Of a stretch of DNA of 27,618 nucleotides, positions 1 through 7,796 are shown in pieces. Under the pieces are notes generated by a model. The model was not told the DNA's origin. It searched no databases and saw nothing but the letters and a program-made list of their open reading frames with translations. Location: contig JAHHSZ010000010.1 of the NCBI GenBank assembly GCA_020024915.1, positions 1-27,618 of the forward strand, given 5' to 3'. Made by a program: the position numbers and the translations under genes. Each line of letters begins with the position of its first letter. Position 1 is the stretch's first letter. The DNA comes from Fusobacterium sp. Lineage in GTDB: Bacteria > Fusobacteriota > Fusobacteriia > Fusobacteriales > Fusobacteriaceae.

Positions 1-97
1 TTGAAATTAATAATAAAAAAATAAATGTTAGAATTAAATAAAAACTCTCTTTTTTAGAACTTAATGATTTAACTTTATATATATTTATAAAAATCAC
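1..97 (-). CDS. Partial gene, N-terminus of a probable membrane protein
   Basis: An open frame on the minus strand runs from a GTG at 97-95 off the left edge, about 32 codons. The visible part has a short basic stretch (Y-K-V-K, then S-S-K-K-E) followed by a strongly hydrophobic run (LILTFIFLLLIS), as expected for the first transmembrane segment of an inner-membrane protein. A consensus-like promoter lies just upstream (123-151). The start is uncertain: the Shine-Dalgarno-like GAGGTG at 100-95 overlaps the GTG, and the codon at its ideal distance is ATA (88-86). The frame is open back to a TGA at 121-119. The family cannot be identified from so short a piece; a transporter permease is one possibility. 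Confidence 0.4.
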   Translation of the reverse strand, partial: MIFINIYKVKSLSSKKESFYLILTFIFLLLIS

Positions 98-122
98 CTC
101 GATTTTATACTTACTCACTCAT

Positions 123-151
123 ATAATACAATTTAATATATTTTTTGTCAA
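123..151 (-). promoter_or_regulatory. Sigma-70-type promoter for the left-edge gene
   Basis: On the minus strand TTGACA (151-146) is followed after 17 bases by TATTAT (128-123). Predicted transcription starts near 116 and runs leftwards through the GAGGTG at 100-95 into the partial gene. Spacing and hexamers are close to consensus. Confidence 0.6.
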
Positions 152-280
152 TAAAATTTTGATAATCAAAATATATGTTGATGAATATTTTCAGAAATAT
201 AAATATAGATATATCTTAAACTATTAAAAACAGTTAAAAAATTCTTTAATTTTTTTAATTTTTTCTTGGAAAATAAAAAG

Positions 281-327
281 AAGGTATTATAAATCAATAA
301 CTAAAAATTATCAATTTATAATACCTT
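281..327 (-). terminator. Rho-independent terminator of glgX
   Basis: A 14-bp perfect inverted repeat (AAGGTATTATAAAT at 281-294, complement at 314-327) with a 19-base loop lies just past the glgX stop. On the minus strand it is followed by a T-rich run. Bases 98-280 otherwise hold only the promoter of the left-edge gene and AT-rich sequence. Confidence 0.75.
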
Positions 328-332
328 TCAAA

Positions 333-2285
333 TTATTTTTCTATTAAAATTATGGAACTTCTGGCTTCTACCAAATATGAATTATTTTTTAAAAGTTCAG
401 GAGAATCAAGAAAATTTAAATTTTTTTCTAAGGCAGTATTAACTAAAATATACCAATTTCTATTTTTTTTTGTCTTAGGAAGTTCAAATTCTAAATTATC
501 ATAATATGAATTAAGAGCAATATAAAATCTAGTATTAGTTTCATAATCCATCAATTCAAAAGCAGTACTTAAAGAATGGTATGAGAAATCTGGAGAATTC
601 AGTTTAACACCATGAAGAGTAATATCATTTCTACCATCTTCTTCACACTCCCAGTATGAATTTTTTCTAAAAATAGAGTACATTTTTCTAATTTTTATCA
701 TCTGTTTTACAAATTCATAGACATCTTCAAAATCTTTTTTTCTGTCCCAATCAAACCAAGTTAGAGTATTATCTTGGCAATAAGCATTATTATTTCCTTT
801 TTGTGTTCTTCCACACTCATCACCCATCAAAAACATAGGAATACCTTGCGAGATCATAAGAATCAGAAAAAAGTTTTTTATTAATTTTTTACGAAGGGTT
901 ATAATATCTAAATTTTCTGTTTCCCCCTCTTCTCCCCAGTTATATGAATTGTTAAAATTTTCTCCATCTTGGTTATTTTCACCATTATCAAAATTATGTT
1001 TAGTATTATAACTAACTAAATCATACAGAGTAAATCCATCGTGACAGCTTATAAAGTTGATACTACTATATGGGGAGCGGTTATCTCTTTTGAAAATATC
1101 AGGACTACCAAAGATTCTTTTTAAGAGTTCAGGAATTTGTCCGAAATCTCCCTTTATAAATCTACGAATAACATCTCTATATTTACCATTCCATTCACTC
1201 CAACCAGTTGGCATATCTCCAACATAGTAACCACCTAAATCCCAACTTTCAGAGATCAATTTGCAGTGAGAAAGGATAGGATCTTGTATTATTTCATTTA
1301 ATATAGAGTGTTCTCCCCATTGTCCGTTTTCATCTCTTCCAAGGATAGGAGCTAAGTCAAATCTAAAGCCATCAACTCCAATATCAAGATACCAATATTT
1401 TAGAGAATTGATAATAATATCTTTACTCATTATGTTATTACAGTTAAATGTATTTCCACAACCAGAATAGTTTTTATATTCAATTCCATTCTTTTCTAAC
1501 ATGTAAAATCCAGAGTTATTCATAGCTTTAAAATTGTAAATCCAGCCATCATTACCACTTTCAGCAGTATGGTTGTAGACTACATCTAGAATAACTTCAA
1601 TTCCATTTTTATGGAGTTCATTAACAAGCTCTTTAATCTCAATAACCTCATTAAAATTACAGTTAGAATCTTTTGAAGCAAATTTTTTAGTAGGAGCAAA
1701 GAAACCAATAGGATTATATCCCCAAACATTTTCTAAAAGTTCGTTATTAGCATTGTATCTTCCTGTGTATTCATCCCATTCAAATACAGGTAAAAATTCA
1801 ACAGCAGTTATACCTAATTCCTTAAGATATGGAATTTTCTCTACAAATCCTTTATATTGACCAGGAAATTCAACTAAGGAGTTATTGTTTTGTGTAAATA
1901 ATTTTATATGAACTTCGTAAATTATGGTATCATTTAGAGGAGTATTGAGATGTCTAACTTTAAAAAGATCTTTCTTTACAGCAATAGCTCTCTTTTTATT
2001 TTTAGTATAAGATAGAGCATATGGGTCTAATAGGTCCAAAGCATCATCTATATCCCAGGAGTAAATAACACCCTCTTTTCCTTCTCTTAAAAAAATATGC
2101 CAAATATCCCCTGTTTTATTTAATTTTTCATCTAATTTTAAAACGATAGCTGGTGTAGAATCATCAGTTGAATTAAAGATATTTAACACTATATTTTTCT
2201 TATTTTTACAATAAATTCCAAAGTTAATACCTGTGTCAAGAACATTTGCCCCTAATACAGGAAAACCAAAATCAACACTAAACAT
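333..2285 (-). CDS. glgX: GlgX-type glycogen debranching enzyme / isoamylase (GH13)
   Basis: This enzyme should hydrolyse alpha-1,6 branch points of glycogen or limit dextrins in the cytoplasm; no signal peptide is seen. The 650 residues match the usual GlgX/TreX length (E. coli GlgX is about 657). An N-terminal beta-sandwich of the CBM48 type (about 1-110) precedes the GH13 barrel. Barrel motifs are all present: region I DVVYNH (234-239), region II GFRFD with nucleophile D310, region III ISESWD with acid/base E346, and region IV CHD (H415, D416). The stretches HDGFTLYDLVSYN and GNNNAYCQDN are typical of the debranching subgroup. ATG follows an AAGGAG site, and a near-consensus promoter lies at 2321-2349. 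It is transcribed alone; no other glycogen gene is adjacent. Confidence 0.93.
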   Translation of the reverse strand: MFSVDFGFPVLGANVLDTGINFGIYCKNKKNIVLNIFNSTDDSTPAIVLKLDEKLNKTGDIWHIFLREGKEGVIYSWDIDDALDLLDPYALSYTKNKKRAIAVKKDLFKVRHLNTPLNDTIIYEVHIKLFTQNNNSLVEFPGQYKGFVEKIPYLKELGITAVEFLPVFEWDEYTGRYNANNELLENVWGYNPIGFFAPTKKFASKDSNCNFNEVIEIKELVNELHKNGIEVILDVVYNHTAESGNDGWIYNFKAMNNSGFYMLEKNGIEYKNYSGCGNTFNCNNIMSKDIIINSLKYWYLDIGVDGFRFDLAPILGRDENGQWGEHSILNEIIQDPILSHCKLISESWDLGGYYVGDMPTGWSEWNGKYRDVIRRFIKGDFGQIPELLKRIFGSPDIFKRDNRSPYSSINFISCHDGFTLYDLVSYNTKHNFDNGENNQDGENFNNSYNWGEEGETENLDIITLRKKLIKNFFLILMISQGIPMFLMGDECGRTQKGNNNAYCQDNTLTWFDWDRKKDFEDVYEFVKQMIKIRKMYSIFRKNSYWECEEDGRNDITLHGVKLNSPDFSYHSLSTAFELMDYETNTRFYIALNSYYDNLEFELPKTKKNRNWYILVNTALEKNLNFLDSPELLKNNSYLVEARSSIILIEK

Positions 2286-2320
2286 AAACTCTCCTTAAAT
2301 AAATCGTATTCTGTAACTAA

Positions 2321-2349
2321 ATTATATAATGAGGAAAATCAAAAGTCAA
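2321..2349 (-). promoter_or_regulatory. Promoter of glgX
   Basis: On the minus strand TTGACT (2349-2344), a 17-base spacer and a perfect TATAAT (2326-2321) precede the glgX ribosome binding site and start. No obvious operator palindrome is seen. Confidence 0.75.
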
Positions 2350-2417
2350 ATAAAGAAAAAGTAGAAAAAAATGAAAAAAATGATAAAATATATATATAAG
2401 TTAAGGAGGTAAAAATA

Positions 2418-2876
2418 ATGAAAAGATTAATTTGTATTATTTTGGTATTATTTGTGTATATAGTACCAACTAAATGTGAAGATTACCAAGATATAATTTT
2501 AAAAAAGACAAATAAGGCTAGGATAGAAAACCATCTAAAGCCTTTGAAAATGAATAGCAATTTAAATAAAATAGCTATAGAAAAGGCCAAGGATATGGCA
2601 AAAAATCAGGAGTTATCACATAATAGTCCAAAGTTTGGAACAACATTTAATTTGATGAAGAAGAAAGGGATAAAATACAGTGCTGCAGGTGAGAATATTG
2701 CTCGTTGGCATAGTACTCCAGAGTTTGTAGTAGAGAGATGGCTAAAATCTAAGGGACACAGAAAAAATATTTTAACTCCAGAGTATACTCAAATAGGAAT
2801 TGGAAGAGCTAAAGACAAAAATGGAAAGAACTATTGGGTACAGGTTTTCATAAAAGAAAAAATTAAAAAAAATTAA
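2418..2876 (+). CDS. Secreted CAP/SCP-domain protein (YkwD-like)
   Basis: This is a 152-residue exported protein with an N-terminal signal sequence (hydrophobic core about 4-17, cleavage around 20-22) and a single CAP domain (about 24-148). CAP signature residues are visible: H68 in LSHNS, E92 in GENIA, and H113 in KGHRKNIL, followed by IGIGRA and NYWVQVF. The Cys at 20 lies in P-T-K-C, which is not a lipobox, so secretion rather than lipid anchoring is expected. Bacterial CAP proteins of this YkwD type are widespread, but their biochemical role is poorly defined, so no activity is assigned. The AAGGAGGT site 7 bases before ATG is excellent. Upstream an extended -10 (TGATAAAAT, 2381-2389) may serve as promoter, divergent from glgX. 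Confidence 0.88.
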   Translation: MKRLICIILVLFVYIVPTKCEDYQDIILKKTNKARIENHLKPLKMNSNLNKIAIEKAKDMAKNQELSHNSPKFGTTFNLMKKKGIKYSAAGENIARWHSTPEFVVERWLKSKGHRKNILTPEYTQIGIGRAKDKNGKNYWVQVFIKEKIKKN

Positions 2877-2885
2877 GAAAAACTA

Positions 2886-2914
2886 TTGTTTTTATTGGAA
2901 AAACGTGCTATTTT
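2886..2914 (+). promoter_or_regulatory. Probable promoter of the HU gene
   Basis: TTGTTT (2886-2891), a 17-base spacer and TATTTT (2909-2914) preceded by TGC, an extended -10 element, lie 42 bases before the HU-like gene. The hexamers are imperfect but the spacing and the TGn motif are good. Confidence 0.45.
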
Positions 2915-2956
2915 AATAGTAAGGGCAACTAAATAAATAATTAGGAGTGATTTCAA

Positions 2957-3277
2957 ATGACAAAAAAAGAGTTTGTAGACTTATTTGGAACTAAAGCAGA
3001 ATTAAAAACAAAGTTGGAAGCAGAAAGAATAACAAAGGTATTTTTAGAAACACTTGAAGAAATATTGATAAAAGGAGAGAGTATTTCTTTTATAGGATTT
3101 GGAAAATTCGAAGCTTCAGAGAGAGCAGAGAGAACTTGTATAAATCCACAAACTAAAAAACCTATGAAGGTTGCTGCAAGAAAGGTTGCAAAATTTAAAC
3201 CTGGTAAGAATTTATTGGAAAAAATGAATCCAGTAGTTGAGAAAAAAGCAGCAAAAGGAAAAAGAAAAGCTAAATAG
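2957..3277 (+). CDS. hup: HU-family DNA-binding protein
   Basis: This is a nucleoid-associated, dimeric HU/IHF-type protein of 106 residues that binds and bends DNA. The fold is recognisable: N-terminal helices (about 2-45), the SFIGFGKFE strand turn, and the DNA-binding arm containing R-T-C-I-N-P-Q-T-K-K-P with the intercalating proline. It ends with the conserved FKPGKNL motif. It exceeds a canonical HU (about 90 residues) by a basic tail, KKAAKGKRKAK, that probably adds nonspecific DNA affinity. ATG follows TAGGAGTG. It forms a single-gene unit between its own promoter and the terminator at 3305-3334. The sequence does not separate HU from IHF subunits firmly, but the arm and the presence of one gene favour HU. 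Confidence 0.92.
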   Translation: MTKKEFVDLFGTKAELKTKLEAERITKVFLETLEEILIKGESISFIGFGKFEASERAERTCINPQTKKPMKVAARKVAKFKPGKNLLEKMNPVVEKKAAKGKRKAK

Positions 3278-3304
3278 AAATAATGGGAATTAAAAGTTAT
3301 ATAT

Positions 3305-3334
3305 AAAAGGTGTTAATTCAGATTAGCACCTTTT
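3305..3334 (+). terminator. Terminator of the HU gene
   Basis: AAAAGGTGTTAAT (3305-3317) pairs with ATTAGCACCTTTT (3322-3334) over 13 bp with one G-U pair and a 4-base loop, followed by a T-rich run. It lies 27 bases past the HU stop. Confidence 0.85.
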
Positions 3335-3441
3335 ATTTTTTGTTGGTTAAAAAATACATTTTACAGATAAAATCAAACTAGCTATTTTTCTAAAAATAGT
3401 ATAAAATATTTAATATAATAAAAAGTTTAAGGGAGAGAGTG

Positions 3442-5001
3442 ATGAGAAGAGAGAAAAGATTTATGAGTGGAATATTAGGTGTGATAGCTTTTTATGTAGT
3501 TACCATTATTGCCACAGCTAGTTTAACTAAGGACATTGGAAAAAACAGCGTGGAAGTTGTTAATGTAGTTTTCCAAGAACCTAAAGAGGAAAAAAATAAA
3601 GAGATCAATCAAGTATTGCCATTAAAAGAGATAAAGATAAGTGAAAAAGAAAAAGTTCCAAAGAAAAAGATAGCCTATACGATAAACTATAAAACTCCAA
3701 TATATTCAGAACCAGATGGGAAGATGCAAAAAGATAGTTTGAAAAAAGCCATGAGAGTTGAAGTTTTAGAAGATAAAATTGTTGAAATAAATAAAGAAAC
3801 AAAGATAAAAAAAGAAGATGGAACTTACACAACAAAAATAAACATTGAAAAAACTTGTTGGAGAAAAATTATTTATAGAAAAAATAATGAACTGAGAGAA
3901 GGGTGGATTAGAACAGGAAGTTTAACTGAAGATGTTAGAAAAGTAATTCCAGCTAATTTGAAAAATGCTAATTTGAGTGCTGTTCCTAAAAGAGAGTATG
4001 TAAATAATCCCAAAATTGATGTAAGAGGTATCTACTTAACAGTTAATACTGCTGCTTCAGCCAAAAGAATGGACGAATTGATAGAGCTTTCTAAAAGAAC
4101 AGGAATAAATGCTTTTGTAATAGATGTAAAAGATGATTTTGGAAAGATGCTTTTCAAAACAGAAGCTGAATCAAAATATCTAGGAAAAAATGATAATAGA
4201 TATCCTATATCTGATATACACTCTTTTATGAAAAAGTTAAAAGATAACAATATCTATACAATAGCTAGAATAGTATCATTTAAAGATCCTACATATGCTT
4301 CTAAACACCCAGAGAAAGCTATAATAAAAAGAGCTACAGGAAAACCATTTACTAATAGTGATGGAGTAATATGGGTATCACCACATGATAGATATCTATG
4401 GGAATATAATATTGCAGTAGCAAAAGAAGTTGCAAAAGCTGGATTTAATGAGATACAGTTTGACTATGTGAGATTCCCAGCATCAAATGGTGGAAAGTTA
4501 GATAAAGAACTAGATTATAGAAATACAAATGGTGAATCTAAACCTGAAACAATTCAAAAATATCTAAAATATGCGAGAAAAGAGCTAGAACCATTAGAGG
4601 TTTATATATCAGCTGACATATATGGACAGGTTTCAAGTTCAAGTGATGATATGGGATTGGGTCAACATTGGGAGGTAATAAGCAATGAAGTTGATACGAT
4701 ATCACCAATGGCATATCCAAGTCACTATGGAAGAGGAGTATATGGATTAGCAGTACCTGATGCAGAGCCATATAAGACTATCTACTATACTACTTTGGAT
4801 GGAATAAATAGAAACTATAATTTAAAATATCCAGCAGATATTAGACCTTGGCTACAAGCTTTTACAGCTAAATGGGTAAAAGGACATATTCCTTATGGTA
4901 AAAGAGAGATAGAAGCTCAGATAAAAGCCTTAGATGACTTAGGAATAAAACAGTATCTGTTATGGAGTCCAAGTAATAGATATGGAATTATAGAAAAATA
5001 A
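3442..5001 (+). CDS. Membrane-anchored putative glycoside hydrolase (DUF4015) with SH3-like region
   Basis: The 519 residues open with a basic tip and one transmembrane helix (about 9-28), placing the rest outside the inner membrane. A charged linker (about 45-75) leads to an SH3-like beta region (about 77-165: YKTPIYSEPDG, then WRKI and GWIRTGS). The C-terminal part (about 190-519) looks like the DUF4015 / putative glycosyl hydrolase TIM barrel. Strand motifs run in order: RGIYLT, FVIDVKDD, ARIVSF, QFDYVRFP, ISADIYG, ISPMAYPSHY, PWLQAF and YLLWSPSNRY. Acidic residues at strand ends (D228, D231, D341, D392) are candidate catalytic residues. No substrate is proven for this family; a cell-wall or exopolysaccharide role is inferred from location. 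GTG at 3439 is possible, but ATG 3442 sits better behind GGGAG. Confidence 0.82.
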   Translation: MRREKRFMSGILGVIAFYVVTIIATASLTKDIGKNSVEVVNVVFQEPKEEKNKEINQVLPLKEIKISEKEKVPKKKIAYTINYKTPIYSEPDGKMQKDSLKKAMRVEVLEDKIVEINKETKIKKEDGTYTTKINIEKTCWRKIIYRKNNELREGWIRTGSLTEDVRKVIPANLKNANLSAVPKREYVNNPKIDVRGIYLTVNTAASAKRMDELIELSKRTGINAFVIDVKDDFGKMLFKTEAESKYLGKNDNRYPISDIHSFMKKLKDNNIYTIARIVSFKDPTYASKHPEKAIIKRATGKPFTNSDGVIWVSPHDRYLWEYNIAVAKEVAKAGFNEIQFDYVRFPASNGGKLDKELDYRNTNGESKPETIQKYLKYARKELEPLEVYISADIYGQVSSSSDDMGLGQHWEVISNEVDTISPMAYPSHYGRGVYGLAVPDAEPYKTIYYTTLDGINRNYNLKYPADIRPWLQAFTAKWVKGHIPYGKREIEAQIKALDDLGIKQYLLWSPSNRYGIIEK

Positions 5002-5019
5002 AAAATTGATTAGATATAC

Positions 5020-5069
5020 TATAATACATAGAAAAAATTGTTTTAAAAATTAGGATTATGTGATACAAT
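5020..5069 (+). promoter_or_regulatory. Probable promoter region of truB-typA operon
   Basis: Two -10-like elements lie in the 99-base gap before truB: TATAAT (5020-5025) and an extended TGATACAAT (5061-5069). Neither has a good -35 at the right distance, so the exact promoter is uncertain. Confidence 0.3.
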
Positions 5070-5100
5070 ATGAAATAGTTCTAATATAGGAGTTGAAATT

Positions 5101-5958
5101 TTGGAAGGAATAATTAATATTAATAAACCTAGTGGAATAACTTCCTTTGATGTTATTAGAGTTCTTAGAAAAATTTTAAAAGAGAGAAGAATAGGACACA
5201 CAGGAACTTTAGATCCTTTGGCTGAAGGAGTTTTAGTTGTTTGTCTGGGAAGAGCTACTAGGCTTGTTCAAGATATAGAGGGGTATTTAAAAGTTTATAC
5301 TGCAGGATTTGAATTGGGGTATAGAACAGATACCTATGATATTGAAGGAAAAATAGTAAAAGAGTCTGAGAAAAAAGAGACAACTCAAACTGAGTTAGAA
5401 AGTGTTTTGAAGAAATTTATAGGAGATATAAAACAGATTCCACCAATGTACTCTGCTATTAAAATTGAGGGACAAAAATTATATGATTTAGCTAGAAAAG
5501 GGATAGAAGTAGAAAGAAAAGCTAGAGAGATAAGCATAAATTTTATAGAGATTATAGAGTTTGATGGAAGAAAAGGAAAGATTAGATGTGAAGTATCTAA
5601 AGGGACATATATTCGTTCTTTGATAGATGACATAGGAAGAGAGTTGGGAACTTTTGCCACTATGACTTCACTGGTAAGAGAGAGAGTAGGAGAGTCAGAT
5701 ATAGAGAGCTCATACACTCTAGAGGATATAGAAAAATTACATTTAGAAGGAAAAAATGATTTCTTAAGTAGTGTAGAGGAGTTTTTTCAATATCCAAAAA
5801 TAGAGATTGAAGCTGGAAAAAACTTTGTGTTATTCCAAAATGGAAATACCATAAGATGTAATGTAACAGATGGAAGGTATAGAGTTTATCTTGAAAACAA
5901 ATTCTTAGGTTTAGCAAATGTAAATAATAACTTATTAAAAGGGTATAAATATTTTTAG
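5101..5958 (+). CDS. truB: tRNA pseudouridine(55) synthase TruB
   Basis: TruB isomerises U55 in the T-loop of tRNAs to pseudouridine. The 285 residues (E. coli about 314) begin with the family hallmark G-I-I-N-I-N-K-P-S-G-I-T-S. They carry the catalytic motif GHTGTLDP, with D38 as nucleophile, then AEGVL and the YRTDTYD segment. Further conserved blocks are QIPPMYSAIK and the K-G-T-Y-I-R-S-L motif. A PUA-like region fills the C terminus (about 235-285). The start is TTG at 5101, behind TAGGAG at a good distance. It is the first gene of an apparent operon with typA, which begins 20 bases after its stop. Confidence 0.95.
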   Translation: MEGIININKPSGITSFDVIRVLRKILKERRIGHTGTLDPLAEGVLVVCLGRATRLVQDIEGYLKVYTAGFELGYRTDTYDIEGKIVKESEKKETTQTELESVLKKFIGDIKQIPPMYSAIKIEGQKLYDLARKGIEVERKAREISINFIEIIEFDGRKGKIRCEVSKGTYIRSLIDDIGRELGTFATMTSLVRERVGESDIESSYTLEDIEKLHLEGKNDFLSSVEEFFQYPKIEIEAGKNFVLFQNGNTIRCNVTDGRYRVYLENKFLGLANVNNNLLKGYKYF

Positions 5959-5978
5959 CCCTGAAGGAAGGAAGAGTA

Positions 5979-7796
5979 ATGAAAATAAAAAACATAGCAA
6001 TTATTGCCCATGTTGACCACGGTAAAACAACACTTGTGGATTGTCTTTTAAGACAAGGTGGAGCCTTTGGTTCTCATGAATTAGAAAAAGTAGAAGAGAG
6101 AGTAATGGACTCAAATGATATTGAAAGAGAAAGAGGAATTACAATCTTTTCTAAAAATGCATCTGTAAGATATAAAGATTATAAGATCAACATTGTAGAC
6201 ACTCCAGGACACGCTGACTTTGGTGGAGAAGTACAAAGAATAATGAAAATGGTTGACTCTGTTATTCTTCTTGTAGATGCTTTTGAAGGACCTATGCCAC
6301 AAACTAAATATGTTCTAAAGAAAGCTCTTGAGCAAGGACATAGACCAATCGTTGTTGTCAATAAAGTTGACAGACCAAATGCAAGACCTGAAGATGTATT
6401 GTATATGGTATACGAGCTATTTATAGAGCTTAATGCTAACGATTTACAGTTAGAATTCCCAGTGGTATATGCTTCAGGAAAAGGTGGATTTGCAAAGAGA
6501 AATTTAGAAGATGAGAGCCAAGATATGACTCCATTATTTGAGACAATTCTTGAGCATGTAGAGGATCCAGAGGGTGATGATAACAAACCTATGCAATTCC
6601 TAATCACAAATATAGCTTATGATAACTATGTTGGTAAATTAGCCGTAGGAAGAATCCATAATGGTATTGTAAGAAGAAACCAAGAGGTTATGTTAATAAA
6701 AAGAGATGAAAAGATGATAAAAGGAAAAATCTCTGTACTTTATGGTTATGAAGGATTAAAAAGAGTTGAAGTGCAAGAGGCACATGCTGGAGATATAGTT
6801 TGTATCGCTGGAATAGATAATATAGATATAGGAGAAACATTAGCTGATGTTAATGAGCCAATAGCTTTACCATTAATAGATATTGATGAACCAACACTAG
6901 CAATGACATTTATGGTAAATGATTCTCCATTTGCAGGAAAAGAGGGAAAATTTGTAACATCTAGACATATTTGGGAAAGACTACAAAAAGAGTTACAAAC
7001 AAATGTAAGTATGAGAGTAGAGACTACTGAAACTCCAGATGCCTTTGTTGTAAAAGGAAGAGGAGAACTTCAACTTTCTATACTATTAGAGAATATGAGA
7101 AGAGAAGGATTTGAGATACAAGTATCAAAACCAAGAGTTCTTATGAAAGAGCAAGATGGAAAGAGACTTGAACCGATTGAGATGGCACTTATAGATGTTG
7201 ATGATAGTTTTACAGGAGTAGTTATCGAAAAGATGGGGATAAGAAAAGGAGAGATGGTATCTATGATCCCTGGTACTGATGGGTATACTCGTTTAGAGTT
7301 TAAAGTACCAGCAAGAGGACTTATTGGATTTAGAAATGAGTTTTTAACAGATACTAAAGGAACAGGAATCCTAAACCACTCTTTCTATGATTATGAACCT
7401 CATAAAGGAGATATACCTACAAGAAGTAGAGGAGTACTTATTGCAACTGAACCAGGGGTAACAGTGGCATATGCTCTAAATAACATACAAGATAGAGGAA
7501 TATTATTCTTAGATCCTGGAATTCCAGTTTATGAAGGAATGATAGTTGGAGAGCACAGTAGAGAAAATGATTTAGTAGTAAATGTTTGTAAAACTAAAAA
7601 ATTAACAAATATGAGAGCTGCTGGAAGTGATGATGCTGTTAAATTAGCCCCACCAAGAAAATTTACTTTAGAGCAAGCACTTGATTATATAGCTGATGAT
7701 GAACTTGTAGAGGTAACTCCTGACAATATCAGATTAAGAAAAAAATATCTGAAAGAGGGAGAAAGAAGAAAATATGAAAAGAGAAATGAAGAGTAA
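5979..7796 (+). CDS. typA: Translational GTPase TypA/BipA
   Basis: This ribosome-associated GTPase of the EF-G-like family acts in ribosome assembly and stress or cold adaptation in bacteria where it has been studied. All G motifs are present: G1 AHVDHGKT (10-17), G2 RGIT (52-55), G3 DTPGH (74-78) and G4 NKVD (128-131). Domain II, the EF-G III- and V-like domains and the TypA-specific C-terminal domain follow, with signature stretches KGRGELQLSILLENMRREGFE and PARGLIGFR. The 605 residues are the normal TypA length. ATG follows GGAAGGAAGAG, 20 bases after truB, and its 3' end overlaps the lipoprotein gene by 23 bases, so the three genes are probably co-transcribed. Confidence 0.96.
   Translation: MKIKNIAIIAHVDHGKTTLVDCLLRQGGAFGSHELEKVEERVMDSNDIERERGITIFSKNASVRYKDYKINIVDTPGHADFGGEVQRIMKMVDSVILLVDAFEGPMPQTKYVLKKALEQGHRPIVVVNKVDRPNARPEDVLYMVYELFIELNANDLQLEFPVVYASGKGGFAKRNLEDESQDMTPLFETILEHVEDPEGDDNKPMQFLITNIAYDNYVGKLAVGRIHNGIVRRNQEVMLIKRDEKMIKGKISVLYGYEGLKRVEVQEAHAGDIVCIAGIDNIDIGETLADVNEPIALPLIDIDEPTLAMTFMVNDSPFAGKEGKFVTSRHIWERLQKELQTNVSMRVETTETPDAFVVKGRGELQLSILLENMRREGFEIQVSKPRVLMKEQDGKRLEPIEMALIDVDDSFTGVVIEKMGIRKGEMVSMIPGTDGYTRLEFKVPARGLIGFRNEFLTDTKGTGILNHSFYDYEPHKGDIPTRSRGVLIATEPGVTVAYALNNIQDRGILFLDPGIPVYEGMIVGEHSRENDLVVNVCKTKKLTNMRAAGSDDAVKLAPPRKFTLEQALDYIADDELVEVTPDNIRLRKKYLKEGERRKYEKRNEE

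Noticed and set aside
3382..3399. Short inverted repeat (CTATTTTT / AAAAATAG) before the DUF4015 gene
   Set aside because: Only A/T-rich 8-base arms with a 2-base loop in AT-rich DNA; likely chance.
6179..6607. A 142-codon open frame antisense to typA
   Set aside because: Shadow of the typA codon pattern; lacks a ribosome binding site and any domain-like sequence, while typA is intact on the other strand.
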